A DNA stretch of 64,000 nt from Paenalcaligenes niemegkensis (GCF_022230885.1 NZ_JAKGCT010000001.1:248001-312000), one strand, 5' to 3'; shown: positions 19,100 to 30,026, counted from the first letter of the stretch. Numbers and translations: made by a program. The notes: generated from the letters alone by a model not told the origin.

Positions 19100-19291
19100 T
19101 TATTTGTTTTCGTAGTAGACATAGGGAGGCTGAGGGATGCGGCTCGCGCGATACCCTTCCTGCAGTTCAGGATCAATATGCTTATCCCACAGCCGGCCAC
19201 GGCCTTCACGCTGACGCACTTCAGTTTCCGGGTTTTGTTTTTTATAGCTATTGAGAAACTGCGTGATCTCGGACTCGTAATTTTTTGCCAT
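19100..19291 (-). CDS. DUF3460 family small protein
   Basis: Basic, hydrophilic protein of 63 residues beginning MAKNYESEITQFLNSYKKQ and ending PPYVYYENK. This matches the DUF3460 family, which is found upstream of scpA in many Burkholderiales; its function is not known. I chose the ATG at 19291, because the frame upstream of it reads an unrelated hydrophobic stretch and overlaps the divergent MFS gene region. No signal peptide or membrane segment is present. It is the first gene of the DUF3460-scpA-panC unit. Confidence 0.85.
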   Translation of the reverse strand: MAKNYESEITQFLNSYKKQNPETEVRQREGRGRLWDKHIDPELQEGYRASRIPQPPYVYYENK

Positions 19292-19371
19292 AATGTCTAT
19301 AAAGGTAAATAACGGGTTTAAACAACCAAGCTTCAAGTGTACTTCAAACCGACCCATAAAAAGAGCAAGGC

Positions 19372-20858
19372 ATGCAAACTGAGGATAAGCCCGACACCGT
19401 AGCTGCAGCACCTCTCCCTTCCAAAACCGAACAACGCGCCATCAAAATGATCCCCTACATTGTAGGGTGCGCCTTATTCATGCAGATGCTGGACGCAACC
19501 GTAGTGGCAACCGCACTGCCCACCATGGCGACAGACTTAAACACCAGCGTCATACGCATGAATTCCATTATTACCAGTTATCTGCTTGCCGTTGCGGTGT
19601 TTGTACCGATCAGCGGATGGGCGGCCGACCGGTTTGGCGCTCGGCGTATCTTTCTGACCGCTATTATAATCTTTACTGCAAGTTCTGTTGCCTGCGCTGC
19701 CTCGCAAACCCTGGAACAACTGGTGGCAGCAAGGGTGCTACAGGGCATTGCGGGTGCCATGATGGTTCCGGTGGGCCGCATCATATTACTACGTCGTGTC
19801 CCAAAGACAGAACTGCTCCGTGCCATGTCGGTGCTTACCCTTCCCGCCTTGTTCGGTCCCATCCTGGGGCCCCCGTAGGAGGATTTCTGGTCACCTACAC
19901 TTCGTGGCACTGGATATTTTTGATGAATATACCGGTGGGCATTCTTGGGGTTGCACTAGTCCTGAAGTTTATTCGGGACGACTACCCCATAGAGGCTCAG
20001 CGCCTTGACTGGGTTGGCTTCCTGCTAAGCAGTGTTGCCTTGTCGACTTTGGTGATCAGCTTTGAATCCATAGGGCATCAGGAAATGTCCAGCCGCTTGC
20101 TGGCCACCCTTCTGGTTATCGGACTAAGCAGTGGGCTCACCTACATCTGGTATGCACGCCGTGCAGCTGCTCCAATTATCGATCTGTCCCTGCTACGCAT
20201 CCGTAGCTTTGCGATTTCCGTACTCGGTGGCAACCTTTGCCGCTTCTCATTGGGTGCGGTGCCTTTTATGCTTGCGATCTTGCTGCAAGTGGGTTTCGGA
20301 ATGACAGCCTTCGCCGCAGGTATGGTCACCTTTACCAGCGCCATAGGAGCACTGGTCATGAAGCCCGTCGCCCCTTTTATTATCCGGCGTCTGGGTTATA
20401 GAAAAGTGCTTAGTTATAACGCCTTGCTGACCGGATTGTTTATCGCCTTGTGCGCCTGGTTTGACACCGACACCCCTCTTTGGTGGATGTCCGTAATCCT
20501 GGGTATAGGGGGTATCTTCAGGTCGCTGCAATTCACTGCCGTCAATACACTAACCTATGCTGATATTGATGCTGTAGGCATGAGTCGCGCCAGCACCTTT
20601 GCCTCGATGGCCCAGCAGCTAGGCATCAGTATCGGTGTAGCTTGTGCTGCTGTTACCTTAAATCTCAGTATGCATTGGCGCGGGGACACCGCGGTAAATA
20701 CCACCGATTTATTCTGGGGCTTTATGGTCATTGGCATTCTTACCGCAGTATCAAGCCTCTCGTTTCTACGCTTGAAGGCGGATGCCGGCGCTTCACTGCA
20801 GCCCGGAAAAAATAGCGTCGACGTCCCTGAGAACAAGACACCGCAGCCTATGGCGTGA
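19372..20858 (+). CDS. MFS drug exporter, DHA2 (EmrB/QacA-like) type, frameshifted
   Basis: Inner-membrane proton antiporter of about 495 residues after correction. The first transmembrane segment contains the DHA2 hallmark LDATVVATALPTMATDL, and motif A appears as GWAADRFGARRIF near residue 83. Many hydrophobic helices follow, up to SFLRLKADAGAS. The frame breaks at the C run at 19870-19874: the sequence reads PILGPP-stop, while one more C gives PILGPPVGGFLVTYTSWHWIF, which is motif C followed by the expected helix. No adaptor or regulator gene is adjacent; the upstream DUF3460 gene is divergent. The substrate cannot be predicted. Confidence 0.87.
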
Positions 20859-20948
20859 TAGCATTTGCGGTGTTTTGCCACCAATTACGTACAAAAGACC
20901 GCAAAACAATCTTAAAACCAAGTAAAAGCGTATTTATCAGGAGTCTTT

Positions 20949-21290
20949 ATGCCTACGCCACCAGCCTGTCCAGTCTGTAAGCTTGAACATACCTACCAAG
21001 ATGGGGAACACTATATTTGTCCTGATTGCGCTCACGAATGGCCGATGGTAGCTGCCCAGCTTGAAGAGCAAGATGACACACCCGAAATCCGTGATGCCAA
21101 CGGAAACCCATTAGCAGACGGCGACGATGTCTACCTTATTAAAGATTTACGCGTAAAGGGTTCGTCAACAACGCTTAAGAAGGGGGCTAAAGCTCGCGGA
21201 ATCCGTATTGTGCCAGGAGATCACGAAATCAGCTGCAAAATCGATGGTATCAGTTATGAGTTAAAAGCCGAGTTCTTGAAAAAAAGCTAA
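20949..21290 (+). CDS. yjdM: Zinc-ribbon protein YjdM (PhnA family)
   Basis: Cytoplasmic protein of 113 residues. The N-terminal zinc ribbon uses CPVCKLEHTYQDGEHYICPDC (two CxxC pairs at about residues 8-11 and 26-29), and the C-terminal domain has the family's DGDDVYLIKDLRVKGSS and LKKGAKARGIRIV segments. It was once named PhnA from its position near phosphonate genes in E. coli, but it is not a phosphonoacetate hydrolase and its role is unclear. AGGAG lies about eight bases before the ATG. Its stop overlaps that of the convergent XRE gene by three bases. Confidence 0.92.
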   Translation: MPTPPACPVCKLEHTYQDGEHYICPDCAHEWPMVAAQLEEQDDTPEIRDANGNPLADGDDVYLIKDLRVKGSSTTLKKGAKARGIRIVPGDHEISCKIDGISYELKAEFLKKS

Positions 21291-22108
21291 GACTGACCGG
21301 GTATAAGCATAACCAGCTTGCAGTCTGGCCGCACTGCAAGCCTGAATGTAAATTGCTGAAAATGCAAAATTCCATCTTGAGGGTGGTTAAAACTACGCAA
21401 GCCACCCTCGCGTTCGACCACTGTCTGGCGTCCCCACCATTGTTCGAAGACGCGACTTTCTTCCAGCAGCTCATCGAGTAAAGCGCTAAGCTCGGGCTCA
21501 TCGGCATGAGCTCCTACATCAGCACGAAACTCACTGACCACCCGAGTTGCCCTCTGCTCCCAATCCATGACCAGCGAGCGTGCAGCGGGATCCAGAAAAA
21601 TATAGCGTAATAGGTTAGGTTCTGCTGAACGATCCGGCCAGCCATCGAATAAACGCAATAAAGCAGCGTTCCTCGCCAACACATTCCAGGTACGATCCAA
21701 AATATAAGCAGGAGCCGCAATGCTCTGCACACAATCAGAAAGCCCTGGCGGCAACTGGGCAGCGACTTCGTCGTGATCCGGATCTGTCGCTTCGGCTAAC
21801 TCAAATAAGTAATGACGCTCGGCACGCCCCAGCCGCAATGTCGTTGCCAGCCGCGCACAGACGGTAGCGGAAATCGAGATCTCCCTGCCCTGCTCGATCC
21901 AGGTATACCAAGTGACACTGATGTCGCATAACTGCGCGACCTCTTCGCGGCGCAATCCCGGTGTTCGACGCCGAACCCCCACGGGCAAACCCAGGCTTTG
22001 CGGGGTAATCCTTTCTCGGGCGCTGCGCAGAAAATCGCCCAGTGCCCTGCGCCTGGAGGACGCTGAATCTATGCCTTGCGACGTAGACTTCGCACTGGGC
22101 ATGAGCAT
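21287..22108 (-). CDS. XRE-family regulator with MmyB-like ligand-binding domain
   Basis: Transcription regulator of 273 residues. The N-terminal helix-turn-helix (about residues 24-90) includes GDFLRSARERI, RRTPGLRREEVAQLCDIS and WYTWIEQGR, the standard opening of the MmyB-type XRE family. The rest resembles the MmyB PAS-like domain, with YILDRTWNVLARNAALLRLF near residue 130; such domains are thought to bind small hydrophobic ligands. The ATG at 22108 overlaps the metH stop as TAATG, so translation may be coupled to metH. An in-frame ATG follows two codons later. In related genomes these regulators often control adjacent oxidoreductases; no such neighbour exists here. Confidence 0.87.
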   Translation of the reverse strand: MLMPSAKSTSQGIDSASSRRRALGDFLRSARERITPQSLGLPVGVRRRTPGLRREEVAQLCDISVTWYTWIEQGREISISATVCARLATTLRLGRAERHYLFELAEATDPDHDEVAAQLPPGLSDCVQSIAAPAYILDRTWNVLARNAALLRLFDGWPDRSAEPNLLRYIFLDPAARSLVMDWEQRATRVVSEFRADVGAHADEPELSALLDELLEESRVFEQWWGRQTVVEREGGLRSFNHPQDGILHFQQFTFRLAVRPDCKLVMLIPGQS

Positions 22109-25100
22109 TAGCTCCGCAAAACGCTTGCTAAAGAACGCCGAACATCGTCCTCTTCACGTCCTGAGCGCTCAATGTAATCCTGCAGTTGATCTTCACCAAT
22201 ATTGCCCACATTAAAATATTGCGACTGTGGATGGCTGAAGTAGAACCCAGACACACTGGATGCCGGGAACATTGCATAACCATCGGTTAGCTGCATATTG
22301 ATGTCCTCGCATTGCATGACCTCGAACATGTCAGCCTTAACCACGTGCTCGGGGCAGGCAGGATAGCCTGGAGCGGGTCGTATGCCCTGATACTTCTCAT
22401 CGATTAGCGCCTCGCTATCGAGATCTTCATGCGGCACGTAGCCCCACAAGTCAGTGCGCACGCGTGCATGCAAACACTCGGCAAAGCCTTCGGCAAATCG
22501 ATCAGCCAGGGCTTTAAGCATGATGTCAGAATAATCATCGCCCGCCGCGGCAAAGCGCTCTGAGTGTTTTTCTATATTCAGACCACCCGTAACGGCAAAC
22601 ATACCGATGTAATCGACGATACCCGTTTCTTTGGGAGCGATATAGTCGGCCAGGCTTTTGCTATCGACGCCTTCACGTTTCACTGTTTGCTGACGTAAAT
22701 TACGCCAGGTAAACAACACTTTGGATCGGGTCTCGTCACTGTAGATCTCGATATCTTCGCCATTGACCGTATTGGCGGGATAAAAGGCAATTACACCATT
22801 CGCCTGTAACCAGCGGCCGTCAATGATTTTCTTAAGCATGGCCTGTCCTTCGGCAAAAAGCTCTTTGGCTTGTTCGCCCACCACCTTATCTTCAAGAATG
22901 CGCGGATAACGGCCGAACAGGCTCCAGGTCTGAAAAAACGGCGTCCAGTCTATGTACTTGGCGATCTCAGACAAATCATAATTAATAAAGGTGCGACGGC
23001 CCACGAACTTGGGCCGTGGCGGGACATAAGCTGACCAGTCTATTTTGGGTGCATCTGCCCGGGCCTGGGCAAGATCGACCAAAGGCGTCTCTTTGCGATT
23101 GGCGTGCCGAGTACGCACCAGGTCGTATTCATCTGCCAGCTCTTTCAGATACACATCACGTGCATCCGACATTAAATGGGTGGCTACGCCCACCGAGCGA
23201 CTGGCGTCAGGTACATAAATAACCGGTCCTTCGTAGTTAGGCGCAACCTTTACCGCGGTGTGAACACGACTGGTGGTGGCGCCACCGATCAGCAGCGGGA
23301 TCTGCTTATCGCGGAAATACTCGTCGCGCTGCATCTCGGAGGCCACATAGCTCATTTCCTCCAGGCTGGGCGTGATCAGGCCCGACAGGCCCACCATATC
23401 AGCGCCTTCGTCTTTGGCCTTCTGCAGAATCTGGGCACAGGGCACCATGACGCCCATATTAACCACTTCAAAGTTATTGCATTGCAGCACCACCGTAACG
23501 ATGTTTTTGCCAATGTCGTGCACATCGCCTTTTACGGTAGCAATGACTATTTTCCCTTTGGAGCGTACATCACCGCCTGCTGCTGAAATCTGGCGTTTTT
23601 CTTCTTCAATGAAGGGTACAAGATGGGTCACGGCTTGCTTCATTACACGCGCCGATTTCACAACCTGCGGCAAGAACATTTTCCCGGCACCAAACAAGTC
23701 ACCCACCACATTCATGCCATCCATGAGAGGACCCTCGATGACTTGAATGGGTCTGCCGCCACCATCGGCTATTTTCTGGCGCACTTCTTCCGTATCTTCC
23801 ACAATAAAGGTGGTGATGCCGTTAACCAGTGCATGAATCAAGCGCTCTTCTACCGAATTCTCGCGCCAGCTCAGATCTTCTTCGCGCTTGGCACCGGAGC
23901 CTTTGACTCTTTCTGCCAGCTCTACCAGACGCTCAGTCGACGTGCTGTCGTCAGCCGGATCGGTTTTAGCTACCGGATTTTCACGATTCAGGACTACATC
24001 TTCGACCATGTCTCGCAAGACTGGGTCGATATCGGCATACACGCCTAGCTGACCGGCATTCACAATACCCATCGTGAGGCCTTCGCGAATCGTGTAGTAC
24101 AAGAATACGGTATGAATGGCCTCGCGCATGGCCTCATTGCCACGGAACGAAAAACTGACGTTGGAAATACCGCCAGACAAACGTGCATGCGGCAAGTTTT
24201 CTCGTATCCAGCGCACGCTGTTAATAAAATCCACAGCGTAATTATTATGCTCTTCGATGCCCGTCGCGATCGCAAAGACGTTGGCATCAAAAATAATATC
24301 TTCGGGCGGAAAGCCCACCTCGTTAACCAACAGATCATAGGCCCGCTGACAAATCTGTATGCGACGTTCGTAGTTATCAGCCTGCCCCTGCTCGTCGAAG
24401 GCCATCACGACAGCAGCAGCGCCGTACTGTCGACACAGTCGCGCATGAGCCAGGAACTCGGCCTCCCCTTCCTTCATGGAAATCGAGTTAACGATGGCCT
24501 TGCCTTGAACACAGCGCAGCCCGGCTTCTATAACCTCCCACTTCGAACTGTCGATCATGATCGGCACACGAGATATATCGGGTTCAGAGGCGATAAGGTT
24601 CAAAAATTTACGCATATTAGCCACCGAATCCAGCATGGCTTCGTCCATGTTGATATCGATCACTTGTGCACCGCTCTCGACCTGCTGGCGCGCAACCGAC
24701 AGGGCTTCCTCGAACTTCTCTTCGCGAATCAGGCGTAAAAAGGCTTTGCTACCGGTGACGTTTGTGCGCTCACCAACGTTTACAAAGAGGCTTTCCTCGT
24801 CAATGTTTAACGCTTCCAGGCCTGAGAGGCGAGTTTTGACAGGAACCTTGGGTACAACTCGTAAAGGAAGCTCTTTAACCTGCTTGACGATGGCTGCAAT
24901 ATGCTCGGGGGTAGTGCCGCAGCATCCGCCCACCATGTTGACCAGCCCTGAACGCGCGAACTCTTCCAGCAAACTGGAGGTATCGGCAGGCGTTTCGTCG
25001 AAGCCGGTTTCGGCCATCGGGTTAGGCAAACCCGCATTAGGGTAGACGCACAGGTAGGTATCGCATATTTTTGAAAGCTCGGCGACATAAGGGCGCATCA

Positions 25101-25884
25101 GGGCGGCCCCTAAGGCGCAATTAAGACCTATCGTGACCGGGCGTGCATGTCGGACAGAGTTCCAGAAAGCCTCTACAGTCTGACCTGACAGAATGCGGCC
25201 GGAGGCGTCCGTCACAGTGCCTGACACCATAACCGGCAGACGAATACCGCGCTCTTCAAATACGCTCTCAACGGCGAAGATAGCCGCTTTCGCATTCAGG
25301 GTATCGAAGATAGTTTCAATCAGAATAATGTCGACCTCGCCATCGATCAGGCCGTTCAGCTGCTCGGTATAAGCATCCCGCAGCTGTTCAAAGTTGACGT
25401 TACGCACGGAGGGGTCATTCACATCTGGCGAAATAGAGGCTGTTTTAGGCTGTGGCCCCAATACGCCTGCTACATAACGCTTGCTGCCCGAGCTTTCAAA
25501 CTCATCACAGACTTGACGAGCAATTCTGGCTGACTCGAGATTCAGCTCGTACGAGATACCAAACAGCTCGTAATCGCCTTGTGCAACTTCGGTGGCACCA
25601 AAAGTATTGGTACAGATGACATCGGCACCTGCATCGAGGTATTGGCGATGTATTTCAGCAATGATGTCCGGGCGAACAATGGACAGCAATTCATTGTCGC
25701 CACGCACGTCTTTTTGGTGATCTTTAAAACGCTCTCCGCGAAAATCGCTTTCGCTAAGCTTATAGCGCTGAATCATCGTGCCCATCGCACCATCGAGGAT
25801 GACAATGCGTTCTGACAGCAAGCGTACAAACTCACCGGCACGGGTATACGAAGAGACAGGATAAGGAATAGCGGGATAAGACAC
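22108..25884 (-). CDS. metH: Cobalamin-dependent methionine synthase
   Basis: Enzyme of 1258 residues that moves the methyl group of 5-methyltetrahydrofolate to homocysteine through methylcobalamin. The homocysteine domain (about 1-340) has zinc-ligand cysteines in GLNCALG and [10 protein letters not shown]. The pterin domain follows (about 360-620, with [11 protein letters not shown]). The B12 module contains the cobalt-ligand motif GDVHDIGKN near residue 786 and [13 protein letters not shown]. The C-terminal reactivation domain (about 930-1230) includes [12 protein letters not shown]. The start is a GTG at 25884. It is transcribed divergently from the cobalamin riboswitch and btuB, linking B12 use to uptake. 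No frameshift is seen in this very long gene. Confidence 0.97.
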   Translation of the reverse strand: MSYPAIPYPVSSYTRAGEFVRLLSERIVILDGAMGTMIQRYKLSESDFRGERFKDHQKDVRGDNELLSIVRPDIIAEIHRQYLDAGADVICTNTFGATEVAQGDYELFGISYELNLESARIARQVCDEFESSGSKRYVAGVLGPQPKTASISPDVNDPSVRNVNFEQLRDAYTEQLNGLIDGEVDIILIETIFDTLNAKAAIFAVESVFEERGIRLPVMVSGTVTDASGRILSGQTVEAFWNSVRHARPVTIGLNCALGAALMRPYVAELSKICDTYLCVYPNAGLPNPMAETGFDETPADTSSLLEEFARSGLVNMVGGCCGTTPEHIAAIVKQVKELPLRVVPKVPVKTRLSGLEALNIDEESLFVNVGERTNVTGSKAFLRLIREEKFEEALSVARQQVESGAQVIDINMDEAMLDSVANMRKFLNLIASEPDISRVPIMIDSSKWEVIEAGLRCVQGKAIVNSISMKEGEAEFLAHARLCRQYGAAAVVMAFDEQGQADNYERRIQICQRAYDLLVNEVGFPPEDIIFDANVFAIATGIEEHNNYAVDFINSVRWIRENLPHARLSGGISNVSFSFRGNEAMREAIHTVFLYYTIREGLTMGIVNAGQLGVYADIDPVLRDMVEDVVLNRENPVAKTDPADDSTSTERLVELAERVKGSGAKREEDLSWRENSVEERLIHALVNGITTFIVEDTEEVRQKIADGGGRPIQVIEGPLMDGMNVVGDLFGAGKMFLPQVVKSARVMKQAVTHLVPFIEEEKRQISAAGGDVRSKGKIVIATVKGDVHDIGKNIVTVVLQCNNFEVVNMGVMVPCAQILQKAKDEGADMVGLSGLITPSLEEMSYVASEMQRDEYFRDKQIPLLIGGATTSRVHTAVKVAPNYEGPVIYVPDASRSVGVATHLMSDARDVYLKELADEYDLVRTRHANRKETPLVDLAQARADAPKIDWSAYVPPRPKFVGRRTFINYDLSEIAKYIDWTPFFQTWSLFGRYPRILEDKVVGEQAKELFAEGQAMLKKIIDGRWLQANGVIAFYPANTVNGEDIEIYSDETRSKVLFTWRNLRQQTVKREGVDSKSLADYIAPKETGIVDYIGMFAVTGGLNIEKHSERFAAAGDDYSDIMLKALADRFAEGFAECLHARVRTDLWGYVPHEDLDSEALIDEKYQGIRPAPGYPACPEHVVKADMFEVMQCEDINMQLTDGYAMFPASSVSGFYFSHPQSQYFNVGNIGEDQLQDYIERSGREEDDVRRSLASVLRS

Positions 25885-26060
25885 GTAGTAATCCTAGAGA
25901 TCGCAAAAATACGGGGCAATAAATGTAAACATTCTGAATCAGCGACTGATTTTCTCAAAGAGCGACAATAAATCGAGATCGAGAAACCACAATCAAAACA
26001 TTATATTGTAACCTCGCGCCCCGCCCATGCTACATTTCCTATGCGCAACAAGGTGCATCA
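25885..26060. other. Gap between metH and the riboswitch leader
   Basis: Noncoding stretch that should hold the leftward metH promoter and the start of the rightward btuB leader. It is AT-rich around 25995-26015. I see no clear paired -35 and -10 boxes, no S-adenosylmethionine riboswitch and no second cobalamin core on the metH side. Confidence 0.4.
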
Positions 26061-26235
26061 TTACTATTTGTACGATCTTTTTGCTGGTTTTAGCCTTAAC
26101 ACCACAAATTCATCGGGAAACGTAAAGCTGTGAACTCGCTCCACAGCTCTAATCGTGCTGCCCCCGCAACGGTACTCATGTACACACATGCAAGCCCGAC
26201 ACCGAGCCTTTTTGCCACCTGGCCGATCCACCAAT
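26061..26235 (+). promoter_or_regulatory. Cobalamin (B12) riboswitch upstream of btuB
   Basis: The leader contains the conserved cobalamin riboswitch core GCTGCCCCCGCAACGGTA at about 26157-26174. An upstream GGGAAACGT element (about 26114) and a downstream AGCCCGACACCG element (about 26192) occupy the expected P4-P6 and P3 positions. It ends about 70 bases before the btuB start. Such elements lower expression of B12 uptake genes when adenosylcobalamin is plentiful. The outer boundaries are approximate. Confidence 0.87.
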
Positions 26236-26302
26236 CCACCCCTGGTTTGGATGCGATGTTTAATTAACGGCGTGCGGGGACGCGCGCCACACAGGGTTCA
26301 TC

Positions 26303-28144
26303 ATGTCTTTTATTCTAAATCGGCAAACAGCCGCTGTTTTGGCCTGTTTCCTGCCCTGGGCTGTTTCTGCCCAAAGCCTTCCCTCTGTCAGCCAGCTTGA
26401 GAACGTCATCGTGACTGCCAGCCGTACGGCGCAGCTCGAAAGCGCGGTCATTGGTGACGTAAGCGTTATAGACGCAGCGACCATTCAGCGTGCGGGCCAA
26501 AGCAGCGTGGCTGACCTGTTGTCAAGGGAACATGGTATTGAGATTTCTAATACCGGCGGCCCACAGGCTCAGACCGGTATATTCATTCGAGGTAACGAAA
26601 GCAAACACACTTTGGTACTGGTAGACGGTGTACGTATCAATAGCAGTGTGCAAGGCTCTGTTAACCTAAATGCTATCGATCCCTCACAAATAGAGCAAAT
26701 CGAAATTGTGCGCGGGGCTGGCAGCAGCCTATACGGCGCAGAAGCCATTGGTGGAGTTGTCAACATCATCACCAAAAAAGGCGCTACCGACAAACCTGCG
26801 TCGTTATGGGCAAACATGGGCCTGGGCAGCCACGATACCTTTAAGTCCAGCGCAGGCATATCAGGAGCCGCTAACGGCTTCAATTACAGCTTAAGTGGCT
26901 CGTTGGCAAACAGCGATGGCTTTAACGCCACCAACAGGAATGCCGATAGCTTCACCTACAATGGCGATACCGACGGCTACGATAGCCATAGCGTTGTTGC
27001 GAACCTCGGATACGCCATCAATGAAAACCATCGTATCGATACGCATCTGTTTAGCTCACAAATAGACGGCGACTTTGACACGGGTGGTGACCCCGCCATA
27101 AACGACCATATCATTACACATCAGCAGGCCTATGGCATTGGAAGCACCCACAAACTGACGGAAAACTGGACCAGCAGGCTACGCATTGACGAGTCTCGTG
27201 AGTCCGTTGAAACGCGGGCCCCTAACGCGTCGACTCCTTTTAGCCGCTACCAAAGCACGCTAAGAAATTACGCTTGGCAAAACGATTTCCAGCTCAGCGA
27301 TGCCCAGCAGCTCACTGCGTTGGTCGAACACACTAACGAGCGTGTCAAAAACGAACAAGGCTTACCTGTGGATAAGCGCAGCACCAACTCTGCCGCATTG
27401 ATCTACAGCCTGCACACTGGTCCCCATCACGCACAAGTTAGCGTCCGTCATGATCACATGTCCAAAGACATCAAACGCACCACCGGAGGCGTTGGCTATG
27501 ACTTTGATATAAATAATGCCTGGAGCGTGGGAGGTTCTTACAATACTGGCTTCAAGGTGCCGGACTTCACAGCCTTGTATGGCCCTTGGGGGTCCAACAC
27601 GGACCTCAAGCCAGAAACGTCGAAGAACGCCGAAGCACGCATCACTTATAGACATGAGAGCGGAAAAATCAGCCTTGTTGCATACGAAAACCGCGTTAAG
27701 AACCTGATAAACAGCACAGAGGGTACGGGCTGGACATACGAAAACATAGACAAGGCCCGCATGCGAGGGGTCTCCCTGACTATGGATCAGCGCTTCAATA
27801 ACCTGAACTTTTGGGGCAGTGCCGACTTTACTAACCCGCGTAACCGGGAAACTGACGAGCGTCTGCTGCGCCGGGCTGCCCAAAACTACAAGCTGGGTGC
27901 CGACTATCAATATCAGCAGTTGCTGGTAGGCGCAGAGTATTCTTGGGCAGGAAAACGCAGCGACTTCGGTGAAGTAACACTAGGCAGCTACAGTCTGCTT
28001 AACCTGACTGCAGAGTATCCGCTTACCAAGTCAATGACGGCCCAAGTTCGCTGGAACAACGTATTCAACAAAGACTACGAACTCGCCAATGGTTACAACA
28101 CCCCAGGTTCAACCGTGTTCGTGAACTTGGCATGGCGTCTCTAA
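26303..28144 (+). CDS. btuB: TonB-dependent vitamin B12 receptor BtuB
   Basis: Outer-membrane receptor of 613 residues. A signal peptide ends at AVSAQS (about residue 24); next comes the TonB box-like ENVIVTASR, then a plug domain (about 45-160) with IFIRGNESKHTLVLVDGVRI and RGAGSSLYGAEAIGGVVNII. A 22-strand barrel follows, ending in a terminal aromatic-rich strand, TVFVNLAWRL, for barrel assembly. Size and motifs match BtuB. The assignment to cobalamin rests on the riboswitch upstream and the btuF-like gene 28 bases downstream; by sequence alone it could be another small corrinoid or siderophore receptor. Confidence 0.93.
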   Translation: MSFILNRQTAAVLACFLPWAVSAQSLPSVSQLENVIVTASRTAQLESAVIGDVSVIDAATIQRAGQSSVADLLSREHGIEISNTGGPQAQTGIFIRGNESKHTLVLVDGVRINSSVQGSVNLNAIDPSQIEQIEIVRGAGSSLYGAEAIGGVVNIITKKGATDKPASLWANMGLGSHDTFKSSAGISGAANGFNYSLSGSLANSDGFNATNRNADSFTYNGDTDGYDSHSVVANLGYAINENHRIDTHLFSSQIDGDFDTGGDPAINDHIITHQQAYGIGSTHKLTENWTSRLRIDESRESVETRAPNASTPFSRYQSTLRNYAWQNDFQLSDAQQLTALVEHTNERVKNEQGLPVDKRSTNSAALIYSLHTGPHHAQVSVRHDHMSKDIKRTTGGVGYDFDINNAWSVGGSYNTGFKVPDFTALYGPWGSNTDLKPETSKNAEARITYRHESGKISLVAYENRVKNLINSTEGTGWTYENIDKARMRGVSLTMDQRFNNLNFWGSADFTNPRNRETDERLLRRAAQNYKLGADYQYQQLLVGAEYSWAGKRSDFGEVTLGSYSLLNLTAEYPLTKSMTAQVRWNNVFNKDYELANGYNTPGSTVFVNLAWRL

Positions 28145-28172
28145 AATAAAGGCATCGGAGTTCATTCTGGTT

Positions 28173-29033
28173 GTGCGACAACTCGTTTTTCTGCTTTGCT
28201 GCGTTTTTGCTCATAACGTACTCGCTTTGGCTCCTTCCAAAGCGAGTGCTGCACCGCACTATAAACGCGCCGTCACCCTGGCCCCCCACGTAACCGAGCT
28301 GCTATATGCTGCCGGCGCGGGCGATTACATCATCGCCACTGTGTCCAGCAGCGACTTCCCTGAAGCAGCCAAGCACCTGCCGCGCGTGGGTTCAGGCATT
28401 ACGCTGAACAACGAGCACTTAATCAACCTGAACCCTGATGTAGTAATTGCCTGGCAGCCTTCACAGGCGTCGCTGACCTTGACCCCAAGCCTCGGCACCC
28501 TTGAGATTGAGCTGCTGTTCTCTCAGCCCAAACGCCTTGCCGAAATTCCTTCGGAGGTGAGACGCTTTGGACATCTTTTTGGCACTGAAGCCATTGCCAA
28601 TGCCAAGGCGGAGGCAATGGACAGGCGGATACAAAGGCTTAGCCAAAGCCATCAGGACGCACAGCCTGTTAGCGTGTTCCTCGAGGTGGGAAGCAACCCG
28701 ATCTACACGATTGGAAACGATGCTCTTTTCAACGATGTATTGGCTGTGTGTGGTGCCGTGAACGTGTATGGCAGCAGCCAGGTTGCCGCGCCGCAAGTCA
28801 ATGCCGAAGATCTGTTGCAAAAAAATCCAGCCCTGGTTTTCACTACCCTGGACAACCCCAAGGCTCAAAGCGAACGGTTAGCCTATTGGCAGCGCCTTCA
28901 GTTACCAGCCGCGCTGAATCAGCATTTTCATGCCATTGATCCTGATGCGCTGTACCGGCCAGGCCCTCGACTGGTGGATGCTGCCGAACATATCTGCGAG
29001 CTTGTAGATGCCTTTCGTGTTGCGCGCCCTTAG
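28173..29033 (+). CDS. btuF: Cobalamin ABC transporter substrate-binding protein BtuF-like
   Basis: Periplasmic binding protein of 286 residues with a signal peptide (LVFLLCCVFAHNVLALA, about residues 4-20). It has the BtuF/helical-backbone fold signature: AVTLAPHVTELLYAAGAGDYIIATV followed by FPEAAKHLPRVGSGI and NLNPDVVIAWQPSQ. The start is a GTG at 28173. It follows btuB closely and is probably on the same riboswitch-controlled message. The membrane and ATPase partners btuC and btuD are not in this window, so transport must be completed by genes elsewhere. Confidence 0.88.
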   Translation: MRQLVFLLCCVFAHNVLALAPSKASAAPHYKRAVTLAPHVTELLYAAGAGDYIIATVSSSDFPEAAKHLPRVGSGITLNNEHLINLNPDVVIAWQPSQASLTLTPSLGTLEIELLFSQPKRLAEIPSEVRRFGHLFGTEAIANAKAEAMDRRIQRLSQSHQDAQPVSVFLEVGSNPIYTIGNDALFNDVLAVCGAVNVYGSSQVAAPQVNAEDLLQKNPALVFTTLDNPKAQSERLAYWQRLQLPAALNQHFHAIDPDALYRPGPRLVDAAEHICELVDAFRVARP

Positions 29034-29206
29034 CGCTGGCGCTGAAGCCTCTATCGTTTCATCGCTTTAAAAGCCGTAAGCGCATGTTTTCCATTGCACA
29101 AACAATGCGTCTACAAGCTAAATAGATTATCCTTTAAGGGTTTTCGTATTATTTATCGCGCGCTGGGTAAAAGCCCTGGCGTGCTTATTGCCGCGCAGCA
29201 CATATC

Positions 29207-30016
29207 ATGACCCTCCAGACACCGTCAGACCCCTTCGTCATCGCTGGTAAAAGCTATAACTCACGCCTCCTTGTCGGGACGGGAAAGTACAAAGACTTTG
29301 ATGAGACACGCCTTGCCATTGAGGCCAGTGGCGCCGAAATCATTACCGTTGCCATCCGTCGTACAAATATAGGGCAAGATCCTGATCAGCCTAGTCTGCT
29401 TGACTACCTGCCACCCTCAAAATACACCTTGCTGCCCAACACTGCAGGCTGCTTCACCGCCGATGATGCCGTGCGTACCTTGCGACTGGCGCGCGAACTG
29501 CTTGATGGCCGCAACCTGGTAAAGCTAGAGGTGCTCGGCGACGCCGACAACCTGTTCCCGAACATGCCTGAAACCTTAAAGGCCGCAAAAACCTTGGTCG
29601 ACGATGGCTTTGACGTAATGGTTTACTGCACCGATGATCCCATTCAATGCAAAATGCTGGAAGATATCGGCTGTGTTGCCGTTATGCCATTAGCTTCGTT
29701 GATTGGCTCAGGCATGGGAATCATCAACCCCTGGAACCTGCGCTTGATTATCGACCAGGCCAACATTCCAATTCTGGTGGATGCAGGCGTAGGCACAGCC
29801 TCTGACGCAACTATTGCCATGGAACTCGGCTGCGATGGTGTGCTGATGAATACCGCCATCGCCGGAGCAACAAACCCGATACTTATGGCTACAGCAATGA
29901 ACCAGGCCGTACTGGCTGGTCGTAATGCCTATCTGGCTGGCCGTGTTCCTCGTAAATATTACGATGCAGATCCCAGCTCTCCCACCGAAGGCTTAATCCA
30001 CTCCCGTTCTTCTTAA
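29207..30016 (+). CDS. thiG: Thiazole synthase ThiG
   Basis: TIM-barrel enzyme of 269 residues that builds the thiazole phosphate moiety of thiamine from deoxyxylulose phosphate, dehydroglycine and ThiS thiocarboxylate. The Schiff-base lysine is K106 in [20 protein letters not shown] near residue 48 and the phosphate-binding [10 protein letters not shown] near residue 188 are also conserved. thiS usually precedes thiG but is not present here; the 173-base gap upstream has no ThiS-like frame. No TPP riboswitch core is seen either. thiD follows after ten bases. Confidence 0.95.
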   Translation: MTLQTPSDPFVIAGKSYNSRLLVGTGKYKDFDETRLAIEASGAEIITVAIRRTNIGQDPDQPSLLDYLPPSKYTLLPNTAGCFTADDAVRTLRLARELLDGRNLVKLEVLGDADNLFPNMPETLKAAKTLVDDGFDVMVYCTDDPIQCKMLEDIGCVAVMPLASLIGSGMGIINPWNLRLIIDQANIPILVDAGVGTASDATIAMELGCDGVLMNTAIAGATNPILMATAMNQAVLAGRNAYLAGRVPRKYYDADPSSPTEGLIHSRSS

Positions 30017-30026
30017 CTAAGCACAC

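Noticed and set aside
29034..29206. Possible TPP riboswitch before thiG
   Set aside because: The conserved CTGAGA and ACCTGA-type core segments are absent.
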